Assembly: GCA_007132975.1 (NCBI GenBank)
Contig: SLNO01000081.1
Location: 1-40,939, forward strand
Source: Balneolales bacterium
GTDB lineage: Bacteria; Bacteroidota; Rhodothermia; Balneolales; Natronogracilivirgulaceae
Reading direction: 5' to 3'
Length of the DNA stretch: 40,939 bases
Shown here: in pieces, positions 25,322-35,572 of the stretch
Layout: the number at the start of each line of letters is the position of its first letter
Numbering within the stretch: position 1 is the stretch's first letter
Translations under genes and position numbers: made by a program
Notes under the pieces: model-generated
The model's input: the letters and a program-made list of their open reading frames with translations, nothing else
Told to the model about the DNA's origin: nothing
Database searches by the model: none

Positions 25322-26701
25322 GTGGAATCAGGCGGCCGTATCTGGAAAACGGCGGAGGGGAGTACGTTTGACACGTTGCTGTTAAACCCGGTGGACTTCG
25401 TAGTCCTGATAGTAATCATACTTCTGGGACTGGTTTTTTCCGCTTTTTTCTCTGGATCGGAAGTGGCATTCTTCTCGCTGGACAAGAAAGTTGACCGCAA
25501 GGCCATCAAGGAGTCTGAAAAGGACAGGGCGCTCTTGCGGGTCCTTCACATGCTTGAGAAACCCCGCCAGCTGCTTGCGACAATCCTGATCGGCAACACC
25601 TTTGCAAACATTATCACCGCTGTTGGAGCCGCTGTAGTGACCGGCCGGCTGGTCGCGATGTTCGGACTCCCGCAGGTGATTGTTTTCACGATCGAAATCA
25701 TCGTCCTCACCTTTGTGATCGTGATACTGGCGGAAATAACGCCAAAACTGCTCGCTCTGAACAAGCCGCTGGCAGTATCCCGAAAGCTCAGCGGGCTTCT
25801 GTATCTCTTTTTCATAATTTTTGGCCCTCTCTCGCGGTTGATTTCAAGAAGCACCCGGTTTCTTGAGAAAAGTATCCCACGGCCAAGTGACACCTTTTCC
25901 TCCGAAGATCTGAAAGCCATTGCCGAAGTAGGGGAGTTGCATGGATCCATCCATGGGGACGAACGGGAAATCATTGAAAACGTGATTGAATTTGGGAATA
26001 CCTATGTGCGGGAGATAATGACATCCCGCGTGAATATCTCTGCCATCAACACAAAGAATACGCTTCAGGAGGTGCTTGACCTGATCCGTGAGAAAGGTAT
26101 TTCGCGGCTTCCGCTCTATGAGGAAAACCTCGATAATATCATCGGAATAATACACTCAAAAGATCTTCTCCCATATATCAACTCCGACCTTGGCGAAACA
26201 ACCATCAACTGGAAAACACTGTCCAGGAAACCTCTCTTTATTCCCACCACAAAGAAGCTTGACGACTTGCTTCGTGACTTTCAGAGAGAGAAAACCCATA
26301 TTGCCATAGTAGTGGACGAATATGGCGGCACCGAGGGGATAATTACATTGGATGACGTACTTGAGGAGATCATCGGGGAGATTACCGACGAGTATACCGA
26401 GACAGTAGAGCTTTTTACCCGGAAAAAGTCTGGCAACTATGTGTTTGATGCCAAAATTGATCTGGATGATATGGCTGACATTCTCTCAATGGAACTCACG
26501 TCTGATGATGATGAGTATGAAACTCTTGGCGGATTGATCTATCATCTGCTTGAGCGCATACCTGAGGAAGGGGAGACGATTACTTTCAAGGGTCTGGAAC
26601 TCAAGGTCGATGAAATGGAGAACAACAGGCTGTCGAAGGTAGAGGTCAAGGTACTGAACGAAGCAACGGCAACGGGTAAATCCGAATCCAAAGAAAAATG
26701 A
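25322..26701 (+). CDS. gldE: GldE-type CNNM/CBS-domain membrane protein
   Basis: The protein has the CNNM (DUF21) membrane domain beginning VDFVVLIVIILLGLVFSAFFSGSEVAFFSL, paired CBS domains (EIMTSRVNISAI...ISRLPLYEENLDNIIGIIHSKDLL and the following IAIVVDEYGGTEGIITLDDVLEEIIGEI) and a C-terminal CorC/HlyC domain. The family includes GldE of gliding bacteria and magnesium or cobalt efflux proteins. The name rests on the ssb neighbour; gliding cannot be inferred from it. No ATG precedes the first membrane helix: possible starts are GTG 25235, GTG 25322 and TTG 25376 (the last 15 bases after GGAGGGG). GTG 25322 is chosen, with low certainty. Confidence 0.85.
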   Translation: MESGGRIWKTAEGSTFDTLLLNPVDFVVLIVIILLGLVFSAFFSGSEVAFFSLDKKVDRKAIKESEKDRALLRVLHMLEKPRQLLATILIGNTFANIITAVGAAVVTGRLVAMFGLPQVIVFTIEIIVLTFVIVILAEITPKLLALNKPLAVSRKLSGLLYLFFIIFGPLSRLISRSTRFLEKSIPRPSDTFSSEDLKAIAEVGELHGSIHGDEREIIENVIEFGNTYVREIMTSRVNISAINTKNTLQEVLDLIREKGISRLPLYEENLDNIIGIIHSKDLLPYINSDLGETTINWKTLSRKPLFIPTTKKLDDLLRDFQREKTHIAIVVDEYGGTEGIITLDDVLEEIIGEITDEYTETVELFTRKKSGNYVFDAKIDLDDMADILSMELTSDDDEYETLGGLIYHLLERIPEEGETITFKGLELKVDEMENNRLSKVEVKVLNEATATGKSESKEK

Positions 26702-26733
26702 ACCAGTAAGATTTTGCGGTCTGGAAAGCTATC

Positions 26734-28026
26734 ATGATAGAACGGTATTCACGGGAGGAAATGGCCTCCATATGGACAGAAGAAAGTCAATTTCAGGCAT
26801 GGCTGGATGTTGAAATCGCCGCGTGCAAGGCTTGGAGTCGCCTGGGTGTCATACCTGAAGAAGACATTCTCAAAATGGAGGAACGTGCAAGGTTTGACAT
26901 TGATAGAATCCACGAGATCGAAGAGCAGACCCGCCACGATGTTGTGGCGTTTACACGAGCGGTGTCTGAATCGCTTGGAGAAGAAAAAAAGTGGGTCCAC
27001 TACGGTCTCACTTCCACAGATGTTGTGGATACAGCGCTGGGAGTGCGCCTTCTAAAGGCAAACAGCATCATCCGTGAAGGTCTGGAGCGGATGATTACAG
27101 TTCTTGCGGAAAAGGCGAGAGAGCACAAGTACACGGTCATGATGGGACGTACGCACGGGGTCCATGCCGAGCCGACAACTTTTGGCCTGAAGTGTGCTCT
27201 TTGGTATCAGGAAATGCTTCGGAACAGTGAGCGATTTAAACATGCCTCAAAAGGGGTGGAGTTTGGAAAGCTCTCGGGCGCAGTTGGCACTTTTGCAAAC
27301 ATCCCGCCTGAAGTTGAGTCGATCACCTGTGAACTGCTGGGCCTGACACCGGCACCGGTATCCACGCAGACATTGCAACGGGATCGCCATGCTTACTACA
27401 TGTCCGTTCTCGCGCTGATCGGTTCCAGCATGGAAAAGATAGCGGTTGAAATCCGGCACTTGCAGAAGACGGAAACCAGGGAAGTGGAGGAGCGGTTCCG
27501 AAAAGGCCAGAAGGGCTCTTCGGCCATGCCCCACAAGCGCAACCCGATCAGTTCAGAGAACATAACGGGCTGTGCCCGGGTGCTGCGCGGCTATATGGTG
27601 ACGGCCTTCGAAAACATCCCCCTTTGGCATGAACGAGATATATCACATTCATCAGCCGAGCGTATCATAATACCGGATGCGCTGATACTGCTGGATTATA
27701 TGCTGAACAGATTTGCCGGGGTTGTTGAAAACCTGGTCGTCTATCCCGATAACATGAAACAGAACATAAACCAGACCCATGGTGTGGTCTTTTCCCAGCG
27801 GTTACTTCTGATGCTAATTGAGGAAGGTATGTCCAGGGAGGAGGCATACGACATAGTGCAACCACTTGCGATGCAGGCCTGGGAGCAGAAAGTCCCGTTC
27901 CGGTCACTTGTTGAGAAAAGTCCGGCCATTACCTCGCAGATCGGAAGAGAAAAGCTGGAAGAGGCATTCGACCTGGCTCATCACACCCGAAATGTCGACG
28001 CCATTTTCAAACGGGCCGGTCTGTAG
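26734..28026 (+). CDS. purB: Adenylosuccinate lyase
   Basis: PurB catalyses two fumarate-releasing steps, in de novo purine synthesis and in AMP formation. The 430-residue protein carries the superfamily signature [16 protein letters not shown] with the catalytic serine at 262/263 and His141 in [12 protein letters not shown]; both match the positions known in the Bacillus-type enzyme. It starts 32 bases after gldE. Its last 20 bases overlap the 3' end of menE on the other strand. Confidence 0.96.
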   Translation: MIERYSREEMASIWTEESQFQAWLDVEIAACKAWSRLGVIPEEDILKMEERARFDIDRIHEIEEQTRHDVVAFTRAVSESLGEEKKWVHYGLTSTDVVDTALGVRLLKANSIIREGLERMITVLAEKAREHKYTVMMGRTHGVHAEPTTFGLKCALWYQEMLRNSERFKHASKGVEFGKLSGAVGTFANIPPEVESITCELLGLTPAPVSTQTLQRDRHAYYMSVLALIGSSMEKIAVEIRHLQKTETREVEERFRKGQKGSSAMPHKRNPISSENITGCARVLRGYMVTAFENIPLWHERDISHSSAERIIIPDALILLDYMLNRFAGVVENLVVYPDNMKQNINQTHGVVFSQRLLLMLIEEGMSREEAYDIVQPLAMQAWEQKVPFRSLVEKSPAITSQIGREKLEEAFDLAHHTRNVDAIFKRAGL

Positions 28027-29677
28027 CTAACTTTCGCAGCCGGCCTCTTTCTATTTTTCCCAGTGATGTACGTGGGATGGATGCTACGAGATGTATTTTT
28101 TTTGGCCGTTGGTGGGGTTTCAGGGATTCGCTGGCGAATGTTTCTATTGCTGAGACTACACCCCCCACAGTGCGCTCCTGCGCGTGGTCCGGCACAATGA
28201 AGGCAACCACAATCTGACCCCACTCTTCATCGTCCAGGCCTGTAACAGCTGCATCCCGGACATGCGGACTTTCCAGTAATATTTCTTCAACTTCTGACGG
28301 GTTGACGTTCTGTCCGCCGGAAATAATCAGATCGGTGCGCCGGGCTTCGAAGTAAAGCCGTCCCTTATCATCCATTCGGGCGTAGTCACCAGTTTCAAAC
28401 CATCCATCCTGATCCGGCCCGAATTCCGAAAACACAATCTGCCGGTCAGTGCCCATATAGCCGGGAAAAACCTGAGGGCCGCGGATCCGCAGTATCCCGG
28501 TTTCTCCGCGTTGCAGCTCACTGCCTTGGCCATCATGGATCACGGCCTCAAGACCCGGAAGGGGCCTGCCCACTGATCCGGCCGGATCATCGTTGCCTGG
28601 ATCCTGGGCTGCTATCTGACCAATTGTCTCGGTCATGCCATAGCTGAAACAGACCGGCCAGGACTTGTGACGGGCACCTTCCAGCAGCTCCGGATTCGAT
28701 GGTCCGCCACCCACAAGCACCATATCCAAACCACGCGGAGCGTGTGTGCCGGTCGCTGTGTGGTATTCCATCAAGCGCTTCAGCATGGTTGGTACCAGGG
28801 AAATCCTGCGGATATCGGGATGATCCTTGAGGTCCCGAGTCACGGTTTCCGGATCAAACTGGTTCCAGACATAGAGCCCGGTTCCGCTCAGCAGGGCCCG
28901 AAACACGATTGCAAGACCGCCCGCATGGTACAACGGCAGGCAGTTTCCCCACAGGTAATTGCGATCTCCCAAACCATCATTTTCATTACCGTGAGCTGTT
29001 TTTTTGATGTCGGCTTTGAAAGCATTTTCAGCGGCAGCGATCATATTCCGCCGCAGCAGTGCAACCCGTTTTGGGCGTCCGGAGCTTCCGGATGTTGCGA
29101 GACCGCAAAAATAATGATCGGATTGGTCGAATAACCCGGCATAAAGAGTGCGAGAAGATTCATGCACATCGCCGGTACTGCCATGCGACGCGTAATGCGT
29201 TTTCCCTGATAAATGCCGGGACAAAGCTGGAGCCAGCAAACTTTTGGCAACGGTACTAGTGTTGTCGGTTGCATATAAGCCAATATCCTTCAAAACGGCT
29301 TGGGTACCAGGTGAGGTGCACAGGACAATGTCAGGCTGGAAAAGCGTGGCCGGTTCCAGCCAGGATTTTGCAAATGGGATGAAGGGGATGAAACGCATCC
29401 AGCAGTAGATCATCCACAATGCAGCTTCCAAGCGCTCTGTCGTGTCGATTCCCAGCCAAAAGGAGGGAGGCGTATCGCAATTTGGAACCCGCCAGATTTC
29501 GGATAATTGGCTGGATAAGAATCTGTCAGCATTGCGCATGATTGATGGAAAGTCACGGTAACGGATGGTGCGTTCGCCGTCCGTTAAGAAGATTCTTTCA
29601 CCGTGAAGCCATCCGGAAGCACGGCGGCCGGGAAATTGTGCGTTTAAAAGCGTACGATATGAATCTCCGCGACTCAT
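28007..29677 (-). CDS. menE: o-Succinylbenzoate-CoA ligase
   Basis: The ANL-superfamily enzyme activates o-succinylbenzoate in menaquinone synthesis. It has the ATP motif [11 protein letters not shown], the adenylate motif [33 protein letters not shown] and the C-terminal catalytic lysine near [12 protein letters not shown]. At 556 residues it is longer than typical MenE (about 450-490), with extra sequence around residues 110-190. The frame opens at TTG 29689, overlapping menC by TTGA, but ATG 29677 is preferred. Its position after menA and menC supports the call over other acyl-CoA ligases. Confidence 0.87.
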   Translation of the reverse strand: MSRGDSYRTLLNAQFPGRRASGWLHGERIFLTDGERTIRYRDFPSIMRNADRFLSSQLSEIWRVPNCDTPPSFWLGIDTTERLEAALWMIYCWMRFIPFIPFAKSWLEPATLFQPDIVLCTSPGTQAVLKDIGLYATDNTSTVAKSLLAPALSRHLSGKTHYASHGSTGDVHESSRTLYAGLFDQSDHYFCGLATSGSSGRPKRVALLRRNMIAAAENAFKADIKKTAHGNENDGLGDRNYLWGNCLPLYHAGGLAIVFRALLSGTGLYVWNQFDPETVTRDLKDHPDIRRISLVPTMLKRLMEYHTATGTHAPRGLDMVLVGGGPSNPELLEGARHKSWPVCFSYGMTETIGQIAAQDPGNDDPAGSVGRPLPGLEAVIHDGQGSELQRGETGILRIRGPQVFPGYMGTDRQIVFSEFGPDQDGWFETGDYARMDDKGRLYFEARRTDLIISGGQNVNPSEVEEILLESPHVRDAAVTGLDDEEWGQIVVAFIVPDHAQERTVGGVVSAIETFASESLKPHQRPKKIHLVASIPRTSLGKIERGRLRKLATDRPV

Positions 29678-29685
29678 CCGGGATA

Positions 29686-30822
29686 TCAAAAACCCTTGAC
29701 AGGCGTTAGCCAGTCCTTTTGCATGTCCGGGAGCATTCCGAGACCGTGCCCGTCACCAAGATTTATATGCGCACCGGATTCCAGCTGCTGGAAGTCAGCT
29801 GCCAGCGATGAACCGGTATCAAGGCCATGGTCTGTTTCCCGCTTGATATTACTGAGCGCGGCAATATGCGCCAGCAACCTGCGGCCTATGGCGGTCTCGA
29901 AGGTTGAGGAAACAGCCACGGCAAGTTTGCATTGCAAGGGTGTTAACAGCTCCTCAAAGGATCCGAAAAGCATGGGTTTGATTACAAGATGCGTCACGCT
30001 TGCATTGCTTTCAAAGGTGTGCACATCTTCCGGAGTTCTCACGGATTCATCAACGGCAAGCGAAAAACCGAAGGTTCGAAGCTCTGAAAGCAATTCGGGG
30101 GACGGGTCCGAAAGAGGCTCTTCGATATACGCGATGTTGCGTGCCAAGCTGCCATCCTCCCAGGCTGTCTGCATTTTACCGAACAGCTCCCTGGCCTGAT
30201 CAATGTTGAAGGATTTGTTCATATCAAATCTGAAAACCAGGTCAGGGAAGGATCTGCAGGTGCTGATCATGGTTTCAAATGCCTCGTCCGGGTTGGCAGG
30301 CACCTTTACCTTGATGGTCCGGAATCCACACTCTTTCCGGAAACGGATTACCTGATGACGTTTTTCAGCTTCCATCACTCCGACGAGAGCATTGCAGCGG
30401 ACGTATCCTTCGGTGGTGATACCCCGGTTTCGCGGTGTTTTTTTAAACAGTGAGTTTTTCCAAAAGTTGTAGAGAGGAAGTCCTGCAGCAGTGGCTTTTT
30501 GCTGTTCAGAGAGCATGGACAGGCCGAATCGAACCGATGGAAGACGAGCAAGCATGGCAAGGAAGCGCTCATCATTGAGGAACTGGTCCAGGGAGCGATC
30601 CTGAAATGCGGCAGTTATTTCCTTGCCATGATCCATCAGGGATTCCCTTGATTCCTCGAAAGTCTCGTCTGAAAAACCGGGAAGTGGGGCAATTTCGCTC
30701 CAGATTGCCTTCCCGTCTCCAACTAGAAAACCCTTCCTCTCATTGAGATCCCCTGAAGCAGTAAGAAAGGGTTTCCGGAATGGGATGGTGTACTCGAACA
30801 GGGAAAGCGGTGCTTGTTTCAT
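29686..30822 (-). CDS. menC: o-Succinylbenzoate synthase
   Basis: This enolase-superfamily dehydratase makes o-succinylbenzoate from SHCHC. Visible active-site elements are TIKVKVPA (KxK), RFDMNKSF (Asp), YIEEPL (Glu), LAVDESV (Asp) and LVIKPMLFG (Lys). ATG 30822 is used: it is 23 bases from the menA stop and starts directly at the family's LSLFEYTIPFRKPF segment, giving 378 residues. The same frame is open to 31233, but that part is the antisense-independent shadow of menA. Confidence 0.9.
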   Translation of the reverse strand: MKQAPLSLFEYTIPFRKPFLTASGDLNERKGFLVGDGKAIWSEIAPLPGFSDETFEESRESLMDHGKEITAAFQDRSLDQFLNDERFLAMLARLPSVRFGLSMLSEQQKATAAGLPLYNFWKNSLFKKTPRNRGITTEGYVRCNALVGVMEAEKRHQVIRFRKECGFRTIKVKVPANPDEAFETMISTCRSFPDLVFRFDMNKSFNIDQARELFGKMQTAWEDGSLARNIAYIEEPLSDPSPELLSELRTFGFSLAVDESVRTPEDVHTFESNASVTHLVIKPMLFGSFEELLTPLQCKLAVAVSSTFETAIGRRLLAHIAALSNIKRETDHGLDTGSSLAADFQQLESGAHINLGDGHGLGMLPDMQKDWLTPVKGF

Positions 30823-30845
30823 GGCTGGTGCGGATGCGTTAACGT

Positions 30846-31727
30846 TTACCGGGACAGGATAATCCCAATGGAAAAGAGGATACCGAAAGCGGTCATGAAC
30901 TGGGCTGTCCGTACGAGGATCATATTGAACTGCTCCTTTACTGTTTCGGTCCAGAAACGATAGACGAGGAACCCCGCGGGTATTACAAGGATCATGGGAA
31001 GTAATATAACGGGGTCGTATGACTCCCGAAAATAGAAAAATGGCGGGACGGCGAAAGCCAGCAAAATCAGCAACAGGTATTGCCATCGGGTAAAACGTTC
31101 TCCGAGCAGCACCACAAGCGTTTTTTTCCCGGCTTTTCGATCTGTGTTGACATCCCTGTAGTTGTTGGCTGCCAGTATCATGGTAGACAAAGCCCCAACT
31201 GCCAGCGCTGCATGGAAGGATTCGGCCGACCATTCAAGGGCATTGACATAGTAGGTGCCCATAACTGCTACAATGCCAAAAAATAGAAATACAAAAATGT
31301 CTCCGAGGCCATTGTAGGCAAGCGGGAACGGGCCGCCAGTGTAGAGCAGTCCGGCGGTGATGCTGAGGACGCCGATCAGCAGGATGGGCCATCCGGCATG
31401 GAAGACAAGATACAGGCCAAGAAGGAATGCCAATGAGAAGGTGGCCAGCGCCATGCCGAGCATGATTTTGGGAGCGATTTCCCCCGTTGATGAGGCACGG
31501 GCAAATCCGACGCGTTCGGCGGTATCAGCCCCGCTCCGGAAATCGAAATAATCGTTGGCAAAGTTGGTGCCTATTTGGATCAGAATTGCACAGGCAAGCG
31601 CCATTGCCGTTGCGGGAGCATGGAAGAGACCATGTTTCCAGGCCAAGGCACCACCAACAAATACGGGGACAAGCGAAGCGGGCAGGGTTCTGAGCCGCGC
31701 CGCTTCCATCCAGACAGAAAATTTCAT
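30846..31727 (-). CDS. menA: 1,4-Dihydroxy-2-naphthoate polyprenyltransferase
   Basis: MenA attaches the polyprenyl tail to DHNA in the membrane. The UbiA-type aspartate motifs NFANDYFDF and NNYRDVNTDRKAGKKT are present, with about eight hydrophobic segments. ATG 31727 gives 293 residues beginning MKFSVWMEAARLRTLPAS, the usual N terminus; the open frame to 31865 is not family-like. It heads the menA-menC-menE run. The other men genes are outside the window. Confidence 0.93.
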   Translation of the reverse strand: MKFSVWMEAARLRTLPASLVPVFVGGALAWKHGLFHAPATAMALACAILIQIGTNFANDYFDFRSGADTAERVGFARASSTGEIAPKIMLGMALATFSLAFLLGLYLVFHAGWPILLIGVLSITAGLLYTGGPFPLAYNGLGDIFVFLFFGIVAVMGTYYVNALEWSAESFHAALAVGALSTMILAANNYRDVNTDRKAGKKTLVVLLGERFTRWQYLLLILLAFAVPPFFYFRESYDPVILLPMILVIPAGFLVYRFWTETVKEQFNMILVRTAQFMTAFGILFSIGIILSR

Positions 31728-31972
31728 TAAGCGACAATATCTGACAGAGAAATGTGAACCCCAAAATACGGAAAACGAAATAGAGTATGTGTTGCGGCCA
31801 AACTGGAAGCGCTTTTTTACACAATATAATGTGAAATTAACATAGAATATGAAAATATTAGTCAAAAAATAATTTTTAATTAAATAAGTATGGATTATTA
31901 TTAAAAAAAGTTTATATTTGTCCTGTCTTTAAAACTGAAAAAGCCGAACAAAAAAAGCAGGAGTATTATTCA
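31728..31972. promoter_or_regulatory. A/T-rich divergent region between menA and glnN
   Basis: A 245-base region markedly richer in A/T than its flanks, expected to hold promoters for menA (minus) and the glutamine synthetase (plus). The imperfect palindrome CACAATATAATGTG at 31832-31845 is a possible regulator site. Confidence 0.5.
31913..31920 (+). promoter_or_regulatory. Bacteroidota-type -7 promoter element for glnN
   Basis: TATATTTG matches the TAnnTTTG consensus of the primary sigma factor in Bacteroidota exactly. It lies 52 bases before the ATG. The -33 TTG element is not well matched; only ATGG occurs at about the right distance. Confidence 0.6.
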
Positions 31973-34168
31973 ATGAGCAAATTGTATAGGAGATTCGATG
32001 CACTGGAAGCCGTAAGAAAAGCGGAAGCAACACTGCTTGCCAGAAACGGATCCGGAAAGATGGATATGAACATTGCTAAGATTTTTGGGGAAAACTGTCT
32101 ATCAATGGACACGCTCAAAGAGCGGCTTCCCAAATCGGTCTGGAAAGTACTGAAGGAGACCATCCGTGATAACGCACCCTTGAATTATGAAGTGGCGGAT
32201 GCCGTTGCCGTGGTCATGAAAGAGTGGGCCACAGAAAAAGGGGCCACACACTATACTCACTGGTTCCAGCCACTGACAGGTGCCACAGCCGAAAAACATG
32301 ACAGCTTCATTACTCCCAATCAGGGAGGCGGTGCCATAACACAGTTTTCAGGCAACGATCTGATGCGCGGTGAGCCGGACGCCTCAAGTTTTCCAAGTGG
32401 CGGTCTGCGTCCAACTTTCGAAGCGCGCGGATACACGGCCTGGGATCCAACGTCGCCGGCTTTTATCATCGAAAACGGCAACGGTTCCACTCTCTGCATT
32501 CCGACCGTATTTGCTTCCTGGAAAGGGGAGTCACTGGATTTCAAGACACCCCTGCTGCGTTCCATTGAGGCTCTCAACAAGCAGGCTATGCGGGCTTTGA
32601 AGCTGTTTGGTGAGGATGATGTCAAGTGGGTGAATGCGACCGGCGGATTTGAGCAGGAGTATTTCCTGATTGATCAGGAATATTATTACCGCCGTCCCGA
32701 CCTGCTTACCTCGGGCCGCACTTTGTTTGGCGCAAAGCCTGCTAAAGGTCAGGAGCTGGATGATCACTATTTCGGCTCTATCCCCGACAGGATCCTCTCC
32801 TTCATGTTAGAAGCGGAGAAGGAGCTTTACCGTCTGGGTGTCCCTGTTAAGACACGCCATAATGAAGTTGCGCCCAGCCAGTATGAGATCGCCCCGGTAT
32901 TTGAAAAGGCCAATGTGGCAGCCGACCATCAGCAGCTGACCATGATCACACTGAAACGGATCGCAAGGAAGTATGGTCTGGTATGCCTGCTCCATGAGAA
33001 GCCTTTTGCGGGACTTAATGGAAGCGGAAAGCATGCCAACTGGTCCATGGTGACAAGCAAGGGAGGCAATCTCCTTGAGCCTGGCGACACTCCGCATGAC
33101 AACATGCAGTTCCTTTTCTTCTTCACGGCAGCATTGAAAGCCGTCCATGACCACCAGGCACTCCTGCGTGCTTCTATTGCAAGTGCAGGAAATGACCACA
33201 GGCTTGGCGCCAACGAAGCTCCGCCTGCCATCATTTCAGCGTATGTCGGTGAGCAGTTGGATGATATCATCGAGCAGTTGAAAGCCGGCAAGGCCAAGTC
33301 GTCCAAAGAAAGCGGTTTGCTTGGACTCGGCATTCCCGTACTTCCAACCATTCCCAAGCATGCGGGCGACAGGAACAGGACCTCGCCGTTTGCCTTTACC
33401 GGGAACAAGTTTGAGTTCCGCGCCGTAGGTTCGGAGCAAACCGTATCATTCCCGATGACGGTGCTCAACACCGCAGTCGCCAGTGCCATCGATCAGATGA
33501 CCACGGAATTGGAAAAGGCTGTCAGTGGTGGAAGCGACTTCGAAGGTGCGCTTGAAAAAGTCCTGCAGAAAACATTCAGCGACATTGACCGTATCCTGTT
33601 CCACGGTGACGGGTACTCGGATGACTGGCAGGAAGAAGCGGCCAAAAGAGGTCTGCTTAACCTCAAGACTACCATGGAGGCCCTGCCTCACCTCACTGAG
33701 GAGAAGAGTGTTTCACTGTTTGAAAAATACAGCGTGCTTTCTGAGCTTGAGCTTGAGTCCCGCCTTGAGATCTACCTGGAGCAGTACTTCATTAAACTTA
33801 ACATTGAAGCGGAGACTACCGAGGACATTGTACGGACAATGATCATCCCGGCAACCATCCGCTACCTGAATGAAATACTTGCTGTCAATGATCGCGGAAA
33901 AGCGAGCGGGCTCGACATCACATCCACAAAGAGCCTGGCGGAAGAAGTGAACACGGTACTGAGCCAGTTGCTTGTAGCCGTTGACAAACTGCGCAAGGTA
34001 AACGAAGATCTCGGCGGTGACACCGTAGATGAAAAGGCCGTTCACCTCTCACGCGTGGTTCTTCCCGAAATGAACAAGGTCCGCGAATTGTCAGACAAGC
34101 TCGAAAAACTTGTGCCTGATGATTACTGGCCGCTGCCATCTTATCGCGAGATGCTGTTCGTGAAATAA
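31973..34168 (+). CDS. glnN: Glutamine synthetase type III
   Basis: GSIII makes glutamine from glutamate, ammonia and ATP. The 731 residues exceed GSI (about 470) and fit GSIII. GSIII-type segments are [17 protein letters not shown] near the N terminus, EQEYFLID (metal ligands), [15 protein letters not shown], and [11 protein letters not shown] (ATP/glutamate site). GGAG at 31960-31963 is the ribosome binding site. It is a single-gene unit with its own promoter element and strong terminator. No PII or amt gene lies nearby. Confidence 0.96.
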   Translation: MSKLYRRFDALEAVRKAEATLLARNGSGKMDMNIAKIFGENCLSMDTLKERLPKSVWKVLKETIRDNAPLNYEVADAVAVVMKEWATEKGATHYTHWFQPLTGATAEKHDSFITPNQGGGAITQFSGNDLMRGEPDASSFPSGGLRPTFEARGYTAWDPTSPAFIIENGNGSTLCIPTVFASWKGESLDFKTPLLRSIEALNKQAMRALKLFGEDDVKWVNATGGFEQEYFLIDQEYYYRRPDLLTSGRTLFGAKPAKGQELDDHYFGSIPDRILSFMLEAEKELYRLGVPVKTRHNEVAPSQYEIAPVFEKANVAADHQQLTMITLKRIARKYGLVCLLHEKPFAGLNGSGKHANWSMVTSKGGNLLEPGDTPHDNMQFLFFFTAALKAVHDHQALLRASIASAGNDHRLGANEAPPAIISAYVGEQLDDIIEQLKAGKAKSSKESGLLGLGIPVLPTIPKHAGDRNRTSPFAFTGNKFEFRAVGSEQTVSFPMTVLNTAVASAIDQMTTELEKAVSGGSDFEGALEKVLQKTFSDIDRILFHGDGYSDDWQEEAAKRGLLNLKTTMEALPHLTEEKSVSLFEKYSVLSELELESRLEIYLEQYFIKLNIEAETTEDIVRTMIIPATIRYLNEILAVNDRGKASGLDITSTKSLAEEVNTVLSQLLVAVDKLRKVNEDLGGDTVDEKAVHLSRVVLPEMNKVRELSDKLEKLVPDDYWPLPSYREMLFVK

Positions 34169-34218
34169 GATGTAACGAAATATGATCCCCTCTTCTTGAC
34201 GCAACAGGAGGAAAGAGC

Positions 34219-34258
34219 AAGCCCGGTGCTGTGAGAGCAGTCCGGGCTTCTTTTTTTT
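34219..34258 (+). terminator. Strong rho-independent terminator of glnN
   Basis: AAGCCCGG (34219-34226) pairs with CCGGGCTT (34242-34249); an inner TGCT/AGCA stem extends it, and eight T follow (34251-34258). It lies about 50 bases after the glnN stop and separates the housekeeping genes from the sulfatase locus. Confidence 0.92.
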
Positions 34259-34303
34259 GTGCGCCCGGTTGGGTGAATCCATATCTGCATCGCTGGATTA
34301 TGA

Positions 34304-34319
34304 ATTGCAAATCTGCAAT
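34304..34319. repeat. Short inverted repeat upstream of the FGE gene
   Basis: ATTGCA-AATC-TGCAAT is a perfect 6-base inverted repeat about 90 bases before the ATG of the formylglycine-generating enzyme gene. It may be an operator at the head of the sulfatase locus. No convincing promoter pair could be placed. Confidence 0.4.
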
Positions 34320-34407
34320 ATAGTGATTATCCTGAGGAAAATTAATCGGTTAAGTTGTTCTGAGCCAGCTTCTCAAAGCAGAAAATAACTAAACATTCTG
34401 GAAGCAT

Positions 34408-35412
34408 ATGATCTGGAAACGTACCCTGCCAGGAATTGGTCCGATGGTGATGGCAATCGTCATGATGTTGGTGTTGCCAACTGTCATGATATTGACTTGC
34501 AGTCAGGGTGCAATGGCCCAAAGTGCTCCAGATCAGTCCTGCTGCTCAGGTATTTCCAGGCTGGCGTTTGGTGAGGCAAATGCCGGAAATCCGGAAGGTG
34601 CCGGCCGTCGCGATAGTCAAATCCCCGAGGGCATGGTACTGGTACCAGGCGGACAAGCAACTATCGGTTCGGAATCGGGACTGCCAGCTGAGCGCCCCGT
34701 TTTCACAACCCATGTTGAATCGTTTTACATGGACAAGAATCTTGTCACGATAGGTCAATTTCGCAAGTTTGTGGCTGAAACAGGCTATGTGACTTTTTCT
34801 GAGAAAATTGGGGACGGCATTGTTTTTGACCATGCTCAAGGCAGATGGGTCATTGCGCCCGGGGTGTACTGGGAGTACCCGCTTGGCAAAGAGCATGGCA
34901 AGGCGCCCGATGACCATCCGGTCACCCTGCTGACCTATGATGATGCCGTTGCTTATCTGAATTGGTCAGGCAAGCGATTGCCGACCGAGGTGGAATGGGA
35001 GCATGCGGCGCGTGGCATTGTCAATCGCGACCATCCTTATGCCTGGGGTGAGAATCTGGTAGTGGATGGCAAGTATCAGGCCAATACCTGGACCGGTCGC
35101 TTCCCCGAGCGAAACCTGGGTGAAGACGGTTACATCTTGACTTCGCCGGTAGGCGCTTTTGGGGAAACGGAGTTGGGGCTTACCGATATGGGTGGAAATG
35201 TATGGGAGTGGACATCGGACTGGTTTCGGTCATATCGTGACCGTGATACGCCATATGAGCCTGGTGAAGACAGTGAGAAAGTGATTCGGGGTGGATCGTT
35301 CATGTGCCATGCATCATATTGCCATGGGTATCGCGTTTCCGCCAGGAGCCATACCCCGCCTGACAACAACATGTTCCATATCGGTTTCAGGGGAGTCAGG
35401 GATATTGAATAA
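34408..35412 (+). CDS. Exported formylglycine-generating enzyme (sulfatase modifying factor)
   Basis: FGE oxidises the sulfatase active-site cysteine to formylglycine using copper and oxygen. The 334-residue protein has the FGE-sulfatase domain from about residue 73 (IPEGMVLVPGGQATIGSE) to the end (GFRGVRDIE), with WSGKRLPTEVEWEHAARG and DMGGNVWEWTSDWF. Both catalytic cysteines are kept in GGSFMCHASYC (Cys300, Cys305); most FGE-like proteins lack them, so this looks like a true maturase. An N-terminal hydrophobic stretch (about 11-38, ending AMAQS) predicts export to the periplasm. Two sulfatase genes with cysteine motifs follow downstream, its likely substrates. Confidence 0.9.
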   Translation: MIWKRTLPGIGPMVMAIVMMLVLPTVMILTCSQGAMAQSAPDQSCCSGISRLAFGEANAGNPEGAGRRDSQIPEGMVLVPGGQATIGSESGLPAERPVFTTHVESFYMDKNLVTIGQFRKFVAETGYVTFSEKIGDGIVFDHAQGRWVIAPGVYWEYPLGKEHGKAPDDHPVTLLTYDDAVAYLNWSGKRLPTEVEWEHAARGIVNRDHPYAWGENLVVDGKYQANTWTGRFPERNLGEDGYILTSPVGAFGETELGLTDMGGNVWEWTSDWFRSYRDRDTPYEPGEDSEKVIRGGSFMCHASYCHGYRVSARSHTPPDNNMFHIGFRGVRDIE

Positions 35413-35511
35413 TGGCCGTAAGGGTTTTTGCTTTTTCATAAGTCTTAATGGTGTACCCATTTGAAAGGCACTGGATCCCTCTGCAGGCTGCAGCTCATAC
35501 CAGTAAACGCC

Positions 35512-35536
35512 TATTTGCTTATAGAATGAGCAAATA
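35512..35536. repeat. Perfect inverted repeat upstream of the DUF6807 gene
   Basis: TATTTGCT (35512-35519) and AGCAAATA (35529-35536) are perfect inverted copies around nine bases, about 37 bases before the DUF6807 ATG. Its size and place fit a dimeric regulator site; it is A/T-rich and lacks a T tract, so a terminator is unlikely. Confidence 0.55.
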
Positions 35537-35572
35537 TTCTCATAAATAGACTAGAATCAATATCCAGCAGAA

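Noticed and set aside
30823-31233. Upstream extension of the menC frame
   Set aside because: It overlaps menA in another frame and has no MenC-like sequence; ATG 30822 starts directly at the family N terminus.
31832-31845. CRP/FNR-type operator in the menA-glnN region
   Set aside because: CACA-N6-TGTG has the half-sites in the opposite orientation from the CRP consensus TGTGA-N6-TCACA.
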